23,021 nt of DNA from contig JAGZXV010000075.1 of the NCBI GenBank assembly GCA_018378255.1, positions 1 to 23,021 of the forward strand. Reading direction: 5' to 3'. The notes below the pieces were generated by a model. The model was not told the origin of the DNA and did not search any database. It saw only the letters and a list, made by a program, of their open reading frames with translations. Shown one piece after another: positions 15,614-23,021 of the stretch (position 1 is the stretch's first letter; each line of letters starts with the position of its first letter). This DNA is from Clostridiaceae bacterium (lineage in GTDB: Bacteria > Bacillota > Clostridia > Lachnospirales > Lachnospiraceae). The translations under genes were made by a program, and so were the position numbers.

Positions 15614-16621
15614 ATGAATGTCAGAGAATCGATTGAAGCTTGGGAAGAAGAATACCTCAGTCCATATGCGTCGCTCAGTAAGAACACTCTCGGAAGGGAC
15701 AGGCCGGAGCCGCTCTGCGACATAAGGCCGGAGTATCAGCGGGACAGGGACAGGATCCTGCACTGCAAAGCCTTTCGACGTCTGAAACATAAAACCCAGG
15801 TTTTTCTGGCGCCTGAAGGCGACCATTACCGGACCCGGCTGACTCATACCCTGGAAGTGGCCCAGATCGCCAGGACCATTGCCAAGGCGCTGAGGCTGAA
15901 TGAAGATCTGACGGAGGCGATTGCCCTCGGTCATGATCTGGGCCATACGCCTTTTGGACATTCGGGGGAAGCGATTCTGGACCGTATTTGTTCGGATGGA
16001 TTTGCCCATTATGAACAGAGTGTCCGTGTGGTAGAAGTATTGGAGAAGAAGGGAGCCGGGCTGAACCTGACAAAGGAGGTCAGGGACGGCATATTGAATC
16101 ACAGGACGGCGGGACATCCGTCTACCCTGGAAGGCTGTATTGTCAGACTTTCGGATAAAATTGCGTATATAAACCATGATATTGATGACGCGATCCGGGC
16201 CCAGATCTTTGTGGAGACAGACCTTCCGGGTGAGTATACGGATATTTTAGGCCATAGTGTCAGGGAACGTCTCAATACAATGATCCATGATATCATCAAT
16301 CACAGCATGGATAAGCCGGAGATCACCATGTCGCCGGGGATGGAGGAGGCAATGAAAGGCCTTCGTAAGTGGATGTTTGATAATGTATACAGGAGCGACA
16401 TTCCAAAGGCGGAAGAGGGAAAGGCCCAGCAGCTGATTGTGAACCTGTACCGGTATTATCTGGAACATCTGGATAAGCTTCCGGAAGAGTATCTGTATAT
16501 GATGGAATCCAGAGGTGAAAAAGCGGAACGGGTTGTCTGCGATTATATCGCCGGGATGAGCGATATCTACGCCATTGATAAATTTGAAGAATTATTTGTG
16601 CCTAAGGCATGGAAAGTATAA
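15614..16621 (+). CDS. dgt: HD-domain dNTP triphosphohydrolase (dGTPase-like)
   Basis: The enzyme splits dNTPs to deoxynucleosides and triphosphate, limiting dNTP pools. Its 335 residues match the short class of dGTPase-like proteins. The HD metal site is visible as RLTHTLEV (His78), GHDLGHTPFGH (His107, Asp108, His111) and RLSDKIAY (Asp181). The N-terminal RDRILHCKAFRRLKHKTQVF is typical of the family. GGGGAAAGGTGG lies upstream of the ATG. dnaG begins 16 bp after the stop, an order seen in other Clostridia, and sigA follows, so nucleotide pools, priming and transcription initiation are set in one transcript. Substrate preference among dNTPs cannot be judged. Confidence 0.94.
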   Translation: MNVRESIEAWEEEYLSPYASLSKNTLGRDRPEPLCDIRPEYQRDRDRILHCKAFRRLKHKTQVFLAPEGDHYRTRLTHTLEVAQIARTIAKALRLNEDLTEAIALGHDLGHTPFGHSGEAILDRICSDGFAHYEQSVRVVEVLEKKGAGLNLTKEVRDGILNHRTAGHPSTLEGCIVRLSDKIAYINHDIDDAIRAQIFVETDLPGEYTDILGHSVRERLNTMIHDIINHSMDKPEITMSPGMEEAMKGLRKWMFDNVYRSDIPKAEEGKAQQLIVNLYRYYLEHLDKLPEEYLYMMESRGEKAERVVCDYIAGMSDIYAIDKFEELFVPKAWKV

Positions 16622-16637
16622 AGAAAGGAGAGACTTC

Positions 16638-18407
16638 ATGCGCTATCCGGAAGACATTGTAGAGGAAGTAAGAGTGAGAAATGACATTGTAGATGTGATT
16701 TCTGGATATGTAAAATTACAAAAAAAGGGAAGTAACTATTTTGGATTATGTCCTTTTCACAGTGAGAAGTCTCCATCGTTTTCCGTATCACCGTCCAAGC
16801 AGATGTATTATTGTTTCGGCTGCGGGGCCGGTGGAAATGTTATTACATTTATTATGGAATATGAAAACTATTCCTTTACAGAAGCGCTCAGGATGCTGGC
16901 TGAACGGGCCGGCGTGGAGCTGCCTACCGTGGAATATGACAAAGAGGCAAAGGAACAGGCAGATTTAAGGGCCGCGTTATTGGAGATCAATAAGCTGGCG
17001 GCCAATTATTTTTATTATCAGCTGAAACAGCCCCAGGGCCAGATCGGATACAGGTATCTGAAGGAACGGCAGCTGAGCGATGAAACGATCACCCGTTTCG
17101 GACTGGGGTTTGCCAATAAAACCAGTGATGATTTGTACCGTTATTTAAAATCTAAAGGATATAAGGACCAGCTATTAAAAGAAACCGGCCTGGTGAGCAT
17201 CGAAGAACGGGGAACCTATGATAAGTTCTGGAACCGGGTTATGTTCCCTATTCTGGATGTGAATAACCGTGTAATCGGTTTTGGCGGCCGTGTGATGGGA
17301 GACGGAACTCCCAAGTATCTGAATTCCCCGGAGACAAAGCTGTTTGATAAAAGCAGGAATCTCTATGGACTTAATTATGCCAGAATTTCCAGAGAGAAGT
17401 ATATTCTGATTTGTGAGGGCTATATGGATGTGATCGCCATGCATCAGGCGGGCTTTACCAATGCGGTGGCATCTTTGGGAACCGCGTTTACAACCCAGCA
17501 TGCGGCGCTTTTAAAGCGCTATACCGATCAGGTAATCCTGACTTATGACAGTGACGGGGCAGGGGTAAAAGCGGCTCTCAGGGCGATTCCAATCCTTAAA
17601 TCGGTGGGCATGTCTATTAAAGTGCTCAACATGCAGCCTTATAAGGACCCGGATGAATTCATGAAAAACCTTGGTCCGGAGGCATTCAGAGAACGGATTG
17701 AACAGGCGAAGAACAGCTTCATGTATGAAATTGATGTGATTAAGAAAAATTACAGCATGGACGATCCGGAACAGAAAACACAGTTTTATAACGAGGTGGC
17801 CAGAAAGCTTTTGGAGTTTCCGGAAGCTCTGGAACGGGATAATTATCTTCAGGCTGTTTCGAGGGAACATTTTATCAATTATGAAGATTTGAGGCAGCTG
17901 GTAAACCGTTTAGGCAGCCGTGTGGCAGCAGGAACGGTGAAAGATGAAACCTATAAAAAAGAAAAGATCAGGCCTACAAAGGCGGAAAAGGAAGATGGAA
18001 CAAAGCAGTCCCAGCGCCTTCTGCTGACCTGGCTGATAGAAAATCCGTCCTTGTTTGAACGCATTAAGGATATTATTACGCCGTCTGATTTCATTGAGGA
18101 TCTGTACCGTCAGGTAGCTGAGATGGTTTTTAAAGACCATGCGGAGGGAAAAGTGAATCCGGCCGGTATCCTGAACCATTTTATCAATGATGAGGATCAG
18201 TATAAAGAGGTGGCGTCTCTGTTCAATGCCAGTTTAAAAGGGGCTTTGGATGATGAGGAGCAGAAAAAGGCATTTACGGAAACCGTATTAAAAGTGAAGA
18301 AGAACAGCCTGGACCACGCCAGCAGAAATGCTGGGGATATCGCGGAATTACAGAGGATTATCAGGGAACAGGCAGCACTGAAAACACTGCATATTTCTTT
18401 TGATTAA
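16638..18407 (+). CDS. dnaG: DNA primase
   Basis: DnaG makes RNA primers for replication together with the DnaB-type helicase. The 589-residue chain has an N-terminal CHC2 zinc ribbon (Cys38, His41, Cys59, Cys62 in LCPFHSEKSPSF and YYCFGCGAGGN). The TOPRIM catalytic core carries Glu260 in CEGYMDVIAMHQAGF and Asp304/Asp306 in YDSDGAG. A C-terminal helicase-interaction region (about 450-589) follows a lysine-rich linker. The ATG at 16638 has AAAGGAGAG upstream; an earlier in-frame start inside dgt would add residues foreign to the family. sigA lies 38 bp downstream. Confidence 0.97.
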   Translation: MRYPEDIVEEVRVRNDIVDVISGYVKLQKKGSNYFGLCPFHSEKSPSFSVSPSKQMYYCFGCGAGGNVITFIMEYENYSFTEALRMLAERAGVELPTVEYDKEAKEQADLRAALLEINKLAANYFYYQLKQPQGQIGYRYLKERQLSDETITRFGLGFANKTSDDLYRYLKSKGYKDQLLKETGLVSIEERGTYDKFWNRVMFPILDVNNRVIGFGGRVMGDGTPKYLNSPETKLFDKSRNLYGLNYARISREKYILICEGYMDVIAMHQAGFTNAVASLGTAFTTQHAALLKRYTDQVILTYDSDGAGVKAALRAIPILKSVGMSIKVLNMQPYKDPDEFMKNLGPEAFRERIEQAKNSFMYEIDVIKKNYSMDDPEQKTQFYNEVARKLLEFPEALERDNYLQAVSREHFINYEDLRQLVNRLGSRVAAGTVKDETYKKEKIRPTKAEKEDGTKQSQRLLLTWLIENPSLFERIKDIITPSDFIEDLYRQVAEMVFKDHAEGKVNPAGILNHFINDEDQYKEVASLFNASLKGALDDEEQKKAFTETVLKVKKNSLDHASRNAGDIAELQRIIREQAALKTLHISFD

Positions 18408-18445
18408 GGCAACACTATAAGCAGGCTGTGGAGGGATGGAGAAAC

Positions 18446-19564
18446 ATGGACGAGAAGATATTGGGATTCGATGAAAAGCTGGAACTGTTGTTGGCAGAAG
18501 CGAAAAAGAAAAAGAATGTACTGGAAAATCAGGAGATTCTTGATTTCTTCCGTGATGAAATTCTTGACCCGGATAAGCTGGACAAGATTTACGATTTTTT
18601 GGAAAATAATAAAGTGGATGTGCTGAGAATCGGAGACGATGAGGACATCGATCCGGATCTGTTTATCGAAGAAGAGCTGGATGAAGAGGAAGAGATTGAT
18701 GTGGAGAACATCGACCTCTCTGTTCCTGAGGGCGTTAATATTGAGGACCCGGTCCGCATGTATTTAAAAGAGATCGGCAAAGTCCCTCTTTTATCCACAG
18801 AAGAAGAGATTGAGCTTGCAAAACGAATGAGCTTAGGGGATGAGAATGCCAGAAAAAAGCTGGCTGAAGCCAATCTCCGCCTTGTAGTCAGCATTGCAAA
18901 GCGTTATGTGGGCCGTGGAATGCAGTTTCTCGACCTGATTCAGGAAGGAAATCTGGGACTCATAAAGGCTGTGGAAAAGTTCGATTATACAAAGGGATAT
19001 AAATTCAGCACCTATGCCACCTGGTGGATCCGTCAGGCCATCACCAGATCCATTGCGGATCAGGCCAGAACCATCCGTATTCCGGTACATATGGTGGAAA
19101 CCATAAACCGTCTGATCCGGGTGTCCAGACAGCTGCTTCAGGAACTGGGGAGAGAACCCCAGCCGGAAGAGATTGCGGAGAAGATGGAGATACCGGTAGA
19201 GCGGGTCAGGGAAATAATGAAGATTTCCCAGGATCCTGTTTCTTTGGAGACGCCCATTGGTGAGGAAGAGGACAGCCATCTGGGAGATTTTATACAGGAT
19301 GACCATGTGGCCGTTCCTGCGGATGCCGCCACATTTACCCTGCTTCACGAACAGCTTATGGAAGTTTTGGACACGCTGACCGAGAGAGAGCAGAAGGTGC
19401 TTAAATTGAGATTTGGGCTGGAAGACGGGCGGCCAAGGACTTTAGAGGAAGTGGGAAAAGAGTTTAACGTAACCCGTGAGCGGATACGCCAGATTGAGGC
19501 AAAAGCCCTTCGGAAGCTGCGCCATCCAAGCCGCAGCAAGAAATTAAAAGATTATTTGGATTGA
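18446..19564 (+). CDS. sigA: Primary RNA polymerase sigma factor (SigA/RpoD)
   Basis: This is the housekeeping sigma factor, 372 residues. A shortened region 1.1 (1-60) leads into a very acidic stretch (64-90, mostly Asp and Glu). Region 1.2 starts at DPVRMYLKEIG (101-111). Region 2 holds the core-binding and -10 parts DLIQEGNLGLIKAVEKF and FSTYATWWIRQAITR. Region 3 covers about 213-295, and region 4.2 has TLEEVGKEFNVTRERIRQIEAKALRKLRH. ATG 18446 has GGAGGGATGGAG upstream; GTG 18428 is a weaker alternative. The many consensus-like -10 elements in this window fit recognition by this factor. trmK follows after 36 bp. Confidence 0.97.
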   Translation: MDEKILGFDEKLELLLAEAKKKKNVLENQEILDFFRDEILDPDKLDKIYDFLENNKVDVLRIGDDEDIDPDLFIEEELDEEEEIDVENIDLSVPEGVNIEDPVRMYLKEIGKVPLLSTEEEIELAKRMSLGDENARKKLAEANLRLVVSIAKRYVGRGMQFLDLIQEGNLGLIKAVEKFDYTKGYKFSTYATWWIRQAITRSIADQARTIRIPVHMVETINRLIRVSRQLLQELGREPQPEEIAEKMEIPVERVREIMKISQDPVSLETPIGEEEDSHLGDFIQDDHVAVPADAATFTLLHEQLMEVLDTLTEREQKVLKLRFGLEDGRPRTLEEVGKEFNVTRERIRQIEAKALRKLRHPSRSKKLKDYLD

Positions 19565-19600
19565 GTATAAAATACGCCGTTGGCGAAATGAGAGGAACCT

Positions 19601-20290
19601 ATGAAATTATCACGTAGACTGGAGATGGTGGCTTCCCTTGTGGAACCGGGCAGCCGGATTGCCGATGTCGGGACAGATCATGCATATGTCCCGATTTGGC
19701 TGGTGGAGCAGAACCGGGCGGTGTCTGCCATTGCCATGGATGTGCGGCCGGGGCCCCTGGAGCGGGCGCAGAATCATATTAAAACTTACGGCATGGAGGG
19801 GCGGATACAAACTCGTTTGAGCGACGGTGTTTCCATGTTAAAGCCGGAGGAGGCGGATACCGTTGTAATTGCAGGTATGGGCGGCGAGCTGGTGATACAT
19901 ATACTGGAAGAGGGAAGGCATGTCTGGAACAGTGTAAAAACCTGGATTTTATCCCCTCAGTCGGAGCTTGGCAAGGTCAGAAGATATCTGGAAGACCAGG
20001 GCTTTTGTATTACAGAAGAGGATATGACCTGTGAGGAAGGGAAATACTATACGGTGATGAAAGTGGTCCGCGGATCCATGTCTCTTAAAAAAGAGGCATA
20101 TTATCTATATGGAAAGTATTTGGCGGAACATAAGAATCCTGTTCTAAAGGAGTTCCTGGAAAAAGAAAATCTTTTGTATCAAAAGGTTTTAGAGCAGCTG
20201 AACCTTCATGAAACAAAGACAAGCAGGGACAGAAAACTGGAGATTATACAGCAGTTGGAATGGATTAAGGAGATACTGGATGAAATGTGA
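19601..20290 (+). CDS. trmK: tRNA (adenine(22)-N1)-methyltransferase TrmK
   Basis: TrmK methylates N1 of A22 in the D-arm of tRNAs using S-adenosylmethionine. The 229-residue chain shows the SAM-binding RIADVGTDHAYVPIWL (19-34), the acidic residue in IAMDVRPGPLERA, AGMGGELVIHIL (91-102) and LSPQSELGKVRRYLEDQGF, all typical of the family. A C-terminal helical tail (about 160-229) completes the usual length. The position between sigA and a nif3 gene is also the order known from Bacillus (yqfN-yqfO). The last 11 bases overlap the next gene, whose ribosome binding site AAGGAG is inside trmK. Confidence 0.94.
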   Translation: MKLSRRLEMVASLVEPGSRIADVGTDHAYVPIWLVEQNRAVSAIAMDVRPGPLERAQNHIKTYGMEGRIQTRLSDGVSMLKPEEADTVVIAGMGGELVIHILEEGRHVWNSVKTWILSPQSELGKVRRYLEDQGFCITEEDMTCEEGKYYTVMKVVRGSMSLKKEAYYLYGKYLAEHKNPVLKEFLEKENLLYQKVLEQLNLHETKTSRDRKLEIIQQLEWIKEILDEM

Positions 20291-21080
20291 ACAGATTATA
20301 AACACGTTGGAACAGCTGGCGGATGTGGGTTATGCCTGTGAATGGGATAATCCGGGGCTGCTGGCCGGGCGGATGGACAGAGAAGTAAAGAGAATCGTGA
20401 TCGCGTTGGATGCAACGGATGATGTGGTTGACCTGGCTGTTAGCCGGAAGGCGGATATGCTGTTAACCCATCATCCGCTGATTTTTAAGGCGGTAAAAAA
20501 GATAAATGACCAGGATTTTATCGGCCGCAGGTTATTAAACCTGATTGAACACGGAATATCCTATTATGCTATGCACACCAATTTTGATATAGCGCCGGGG
20601 TGTATGGCCGATCTGGCAGCCGGTTTTTTGAAGATGACGGAATGCAGCGTTTTAGAGGTTACGGGGCAGTCGGTAGAGGGCGAATACGGGATCGGGAAAG
20701 TAGGAATGCTTCCATGTGAGATGACGCTTGGGGAGTTGGGCGCTTATGTAAAAGACGCATTTGGGCTGCCTTTTGTGACGATCTATGGGATGGATGAGGT
20801 GACGGAACCGGTCCGCCGGATTGCAGTGTCACCTGGCTCTGGTTCCAGCATGATTTCCCATGGTTTAAAAGCAGGTGTGCGGGTGCTGGTTACAGGTGAT
20901 ATCGGCCACCACGAGGGGATTGACGCCGTTGCAGGCGGCATGGCGGTGATCGATGCGGGACATTACGGTGTGGAGCATATTTTTATTGAATTTATGGCGG
21001 ATTACATTAATAAAATCACAGACGGGCAAATAGAGATTATAAAAGCGGCTCCGGCTTTTCCGGCGGCTGTAATCGTATGA
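20280..21080 (+). CDS. Nif3/DUF34-family dinuclear metal protein (YqfO-like, short form)
   Basis: This 266-residue Nif3-like protein has the family's metal ligands: THHPLIF (His64, His65), HTNFD (Asp103) and GHYGVEHIFIEF (His228, Glu232). The central VTGDIGHHEG is also typical. Family members are often labelled GTP cyclohydrolase I type 2, but a metal-chaperone or hydrolase role is debated and the true function is unsettled. Unlike Bacillus YqfO it has no PII-like insert of about 100 residues, so it is the short form. The ATG at 20280 overlaps trmK by 11 bases, with AAGGAG seven bases upstream. The tight coupling to trmK suggests a shared role. Confidence 0.9.
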   Translation: MKCEQIINTLEQLADVGYACEWDNPGLLAGRMDREVKRIVIALDATDDVVDLAVSRKADMLLTHHPLIFKAVKKINDQDFIGRRLLNLIEHGISYYAMHTNFDIAPGCMADLAAGFLKMTECSVLEVTGQSVEGEYGIGKVGMLPCEMTLGELGAYVKDAFGLPFVTIYGMDEVTEPVRRIAVSPGSGSSMISHGLKAGVRVLVTGDIGHHEGIDAVAGGMAVIDAGHYGVEHIFIEFMADYINKITDGQIEIIKAAPAFPAAVIV

Positions 21081-21105
21081 GATAAGAACAAAAAGGAGGG
21101 CATCG

Positions 21106-22761
21106 ATGGCATTTGTTACAATCAACGGCAAAAGGGAAGAATATGAGGAGGGAACCTTATATTTGGACATTGCAAAAGACCACCAGTCCGAATATGAGGA
21201 TGACATCGTGCTGGTTTTTGTAAACCGGAAGCTTGCGGAACTCCACAAAAAGGTAACTGGAGACTGTACCATGGAGTTTGTTACCACCAGGGATAAACCG
21301 GGAATGCAGACCTACCACAGAAGTGCGATTTTACTCATGCTGAAAGCATTTTATGAGGTGGCAGGAGCGGAACATGTTGAGAAAATATCCATTGATTTTT
21401 CCCTGGGAAAAGGGCTTTATGTGCTGCCTAAAGGGGATTTTGTGCTGGATCAGGAACTGCTTGACCGGGTGAAGGCGCAGATGCTGGAATATGTGGATGC
21501 ACAGATCCCGATCATGAAGAGGAATGTCCACACGGATGAAGCGGTGGAACTGTTCCATAAACACCAGATGTATGACAAGGAAAAATTGTTCAGATACCGC
21601 CGGGTGTCCAGAGTGAACATCTACAGCATCGGTGGATTTGAAGATTATTTTTACGGCTATATGGTTCAGAATACGGGCTATATCCGGTACTTTGACCTGG
21701 TTCTTTTTGACGATGGATTTATGCTGATGCTGCCGGATTCCAAGAATCCTAAAAAGGTGCATCCGTTTGAGGAAAGGGAGAAACTGTTCCATGTATTGAA
21801 GGAATCTTCCGACTGGGGAGAAAGGCTTGGAGTGGCAACCGTAGGGGCTTTAAACGATATGATCGCCCACGGAAAGGCCAATGAACTGATTCTGATCCAG
21901 GAAGCGCTGCAGGAGAAAAAGATCGGCCAGATCGCAGAACAGATTGCAGAACAGCCGGACAAGAAAATTGTTATGATTGCAGGCCCGTCTTCGTCGGGAA
22001 AAACCACCTTTTCCCACCGGCTGTCCATCCAGCTTGAAGCGCTGGGGATGAAACCTCACCCCATAGCAGCGGATGATTATTTCGTGAACAGGGAGGACAG
22101 TCCCAAAGACGAAAAGGGCAATTATAATTATGAAATACTGGAATGCCTGGATATCAACCAGTTTAATGAAGATATGACCAATCTTCTGGCCGGAAAAACA
22201 GTGGAGATGCCACGTTATAATTTTAAAACGGGAAAGAGGGAGTACAAAGGCGATTTTCTGACACTTGGAAAAGAAGATATTCTGGTGATTGAAGGGATCC
22301 ACTGTTTAAATGACCGTTTTTCCTATTCCCTTCCAAAAGAGAATAAATTCAAAATTTATATCAGCGCGCTGACCCAGCTAAATATCGATGAACATAACCG
22401 GATACCGACGACGGACGGCCGTCTGATCCGGCGTATGGTGCGGGATGCCAGAACCAGAGGGGAGAGCGCCCAGGAAACGATTAAGAGATGGCAGTCGGTC
22501 CGTAACGGGGAGGAGAATAATATTTTCCCATTCCAGGAGGAAGCGGATATCATGTTCAACTCCGCCTCTGTCTATGAACTGGCTGTGTTAAAACAATATG
22601 CAGAGCCGTTGTTGTTTGGCATTCCAAGGGATTCGGAAGAATATCTGGAAGCCAAGAGACTGCTTAAATTCCTGGATTATTTTCTGGGAGTAAGCAGTGA
22701 AGATATTCCGAAAAATTCCATTGTGAGGGAGTTTATCGGAGGAAGCTGTTTTAGGGTCTGA
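21106..22761 (+). CDS. TGS-domain nucleoside kinase (uridine kinase-like)
   Basis: This 551-residue protein joins a threonyl-tRNA-synthetase-like N-terminus to a kinase. Residues 1-60 look like a TGS domain. Residues about 60-230 resemble the second additional (editing-like) domain, with YHRSAILLMLKAFYEV and HTDEAVELFHKHQMYDKEKLF. A uridine kinase/phosphoribulokinase-type P-loop domain follows, with GPSSSGKTT (293-301, Lys299), AADDYF and VIEGIHCLND. Later basic motifs TTDGRLIRRMVRDARTRG fit phosphate binding. It probably phosphorylates uridine or a related nucleoside; the role of the synthetase-like part is unknown. AAAAAGGAGGG precedes the ATG. It is the last protein gene in the window, with rnpB next. 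Confidence 0.9.
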   Translation: MAFVTINGKREEYEEGTLYLDIAKDHQSEYEDDIVLVFVNRKLAELHKKVTGDCTMEFVTTRDKPGMQTYHRSAILLMLKAFYEVAGAEHVEKISIDFSLGKGLYVLPKGDFVLDQELLDRVKAQMLEYVDAQIPIMKRNVHTDEAVELFHKHQMYDKEKLFRYRRVSRVNIYSIGGFEDYFYGYMVQNTGYIRYFDLVLFDDGFMLMLPDSKNPKKVHPFEEREKLFHVLKESSDWGERLGVATVGALNDMIAHGKANELILIQEALQEKKIGQIAEQIAEQPDKKIVMIAGPSSSGKTTFSHRLSIQLEALGMKPHPIAADDYFVNREDSPKDEKGNYNYEILECLDINQFNEDMTNLLAGKTVEMPRYNFKTGKREYKGDFLTLGKEDILVIEGIHCLNDRFSYSLPKENKFKIYISALTQLNIDEHNRIPTTDGRLIRRMVRDARTRGESAQETIKRWQSVRNGEENNIFPFQEEADIMFNSASVYELAVLKQYAEPLLFGIPRDSEEYLEAKRLLKFLDYFLGVSSEDIPKNSIVREFIGGSCFRV

Positions 22762-22803
22762 CCATGGAGAATGTGTTATATGTGAACCGTTGTAAGGAAT
22801 GAG

Positions 22804-22833
22804 TTGACATTCAGCACCGAATTATGTTAAACT
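22804..22833 (+). promoter_or_regulatory. Promoter of rnpB
   Basis: A perfect -35 TTGACA (22804-22809) is followed after 18 bp by TAAACT (22828-22833) with TGT before it, an extended -10. The start would be near 22840, just before the first bases of the RNase P RNA. A small dyad, AAACTA-TTT-TAGTTT (22829-22843), covers the -10 and start. Confidence 0.65.
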
Positions 22834-22842
22834 ATTTTAGTT

Positions 22843-23021
22843 TGAGTAAGACAGGTGGCCGCAGCTGTAAAACCGAAAGGTTGCAGATGAGGAAAGTCCG
22901 GGCTTCACAGGGCAGGATGCCAGATAACGTCTGGCGGAGGCGACTCCAGGGATAGTGCAACAGAAATATACCGCATGGAAACATGTAAGGGTGGAAGGGC
23001 AGTGTAAGAGACTACCGCCCG
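22843..23021 (+). ncRNA. rnpB: RNase P RNA, bacterial type A, 3' truncated by window end
   Basis: This is the catalytic RNA that trims 5' leaders from tRNA precursors. The conserved P4 strand GAGGAAAGTCCGGGC (from about 22889) is followed by the type A pattern ACAGGGCAGGATGCCAG, GGCGGAGGCGACTCCAGG, GATAGTGCAACAGAAATATA and GTGTAAGAGACTACCGCCC. A P3-like hairpin with a GAAA loop lies at about 22866-22886. Only about 180 of the expected 350 to 400 bases are inside the window, so the 3' half, including the other P4 strand, cannot be seen. The exact 5' end is estimated from the promoter. Confidence 0.95.

Noticed and set aside
15401..16177. 258-codon open frame on the minus strand across the dgt promoter and 5' half
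   Set aside because: It lies antisense to a clear dgt gene with catalytic motifs, covers its promoter, and its translation shows no recognisable domain.
19575..19585. CGCC-GTT-GGCG hairpin after sigA as a terminator
   Set aside because: Only four base pairs with no T tract, and trmK follows after 36 bp.
22764..22802. 12-codon frame between the nucleoside kinase and rnpB
   Set aside because: Too short, no ribosome binding site, and it runs up to the rnpB promoter.

Overview
The window looks like chromosomal DNA from a Gram-positive anaerobe of the class Clostridia, most likely Lachnospiraceae. The evidence is strong AGGAGG-type ribosome binding sites, consensus or extended -10 SigA promoters, a split glycine decarboxylase (GcvPA/GcvPB), a Csp-like subtilase, the conserved dgt-dnaG-sigA-trmK-nif3 order and a type A RNase P RNA. 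All protein genes I accept are on the + strand. I see no mobile element, tRNA, rRNA or CRISPR array. The family-level assignment is inference from gene content and style.

Layout. (1) 1-1085: 3' part of a subtilisin-family (S8) protease, followed by a hairpin. (2) 1219-5179: a consensus promoter followed by four repeats of ATAnTAACA, then four tightly spaced genes: a NADAR-family ADP-ribose glycosidase-like protein, a Nudix/winged-helix protein of the NrtR type, a YesM-type membrane sensor kinase and its AraC-type response regulator. (3) 5180-8328: a regulatory region in which a TATAAT lies inside one arm of a long terminator-like inverted repeat, then a complete tripartite TRAP transporter (DctP lipoprotein, DctQ, DctM), presumably switched on by the adjacent two-component system. 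(4) 8335-15395: promoter, tandem glycine riboswitch, intrinsic terminator, then gcvT-gcvH-gcvPA-gcvPB-lplA-lpdA and a strong terminator. This is the whole glycine cleavage system plus the ligase that charges GcvH with lipoate. (5) 15442-22761: dgt, dnaG, sigA, trmK, a nif3/DUF34 gene and a TGS-domain nucleoside kinase, close together with no visible terminator between them. This is a housekeeping cluster for nucleotide pools, replication priming, transcription and tRNA modification. (6) 22804-23021: a promoter and the 5' part of rnpB, cut by the window end.

How they work together. The glycine operon is turned on by its own substrate through the riboswitch. GcvT, H, PA and PB with LpdA break glycine into CO2, ammonia, methylene-tetrahydrofolate and NADH, and LplA attaches scavenged lipoate to GcvH. 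The kinase/regulator pair probably senses an extracellular signal and controls the TRAP importer, whose substrate cannot be read from the sequence (a carboxylate or sugar acid is likely). The NADAR + Nudix pair is the least explained part. It could be an ADP-ribose removal and sensing circuit, and it appears transcriptionally joined to the two-component system.
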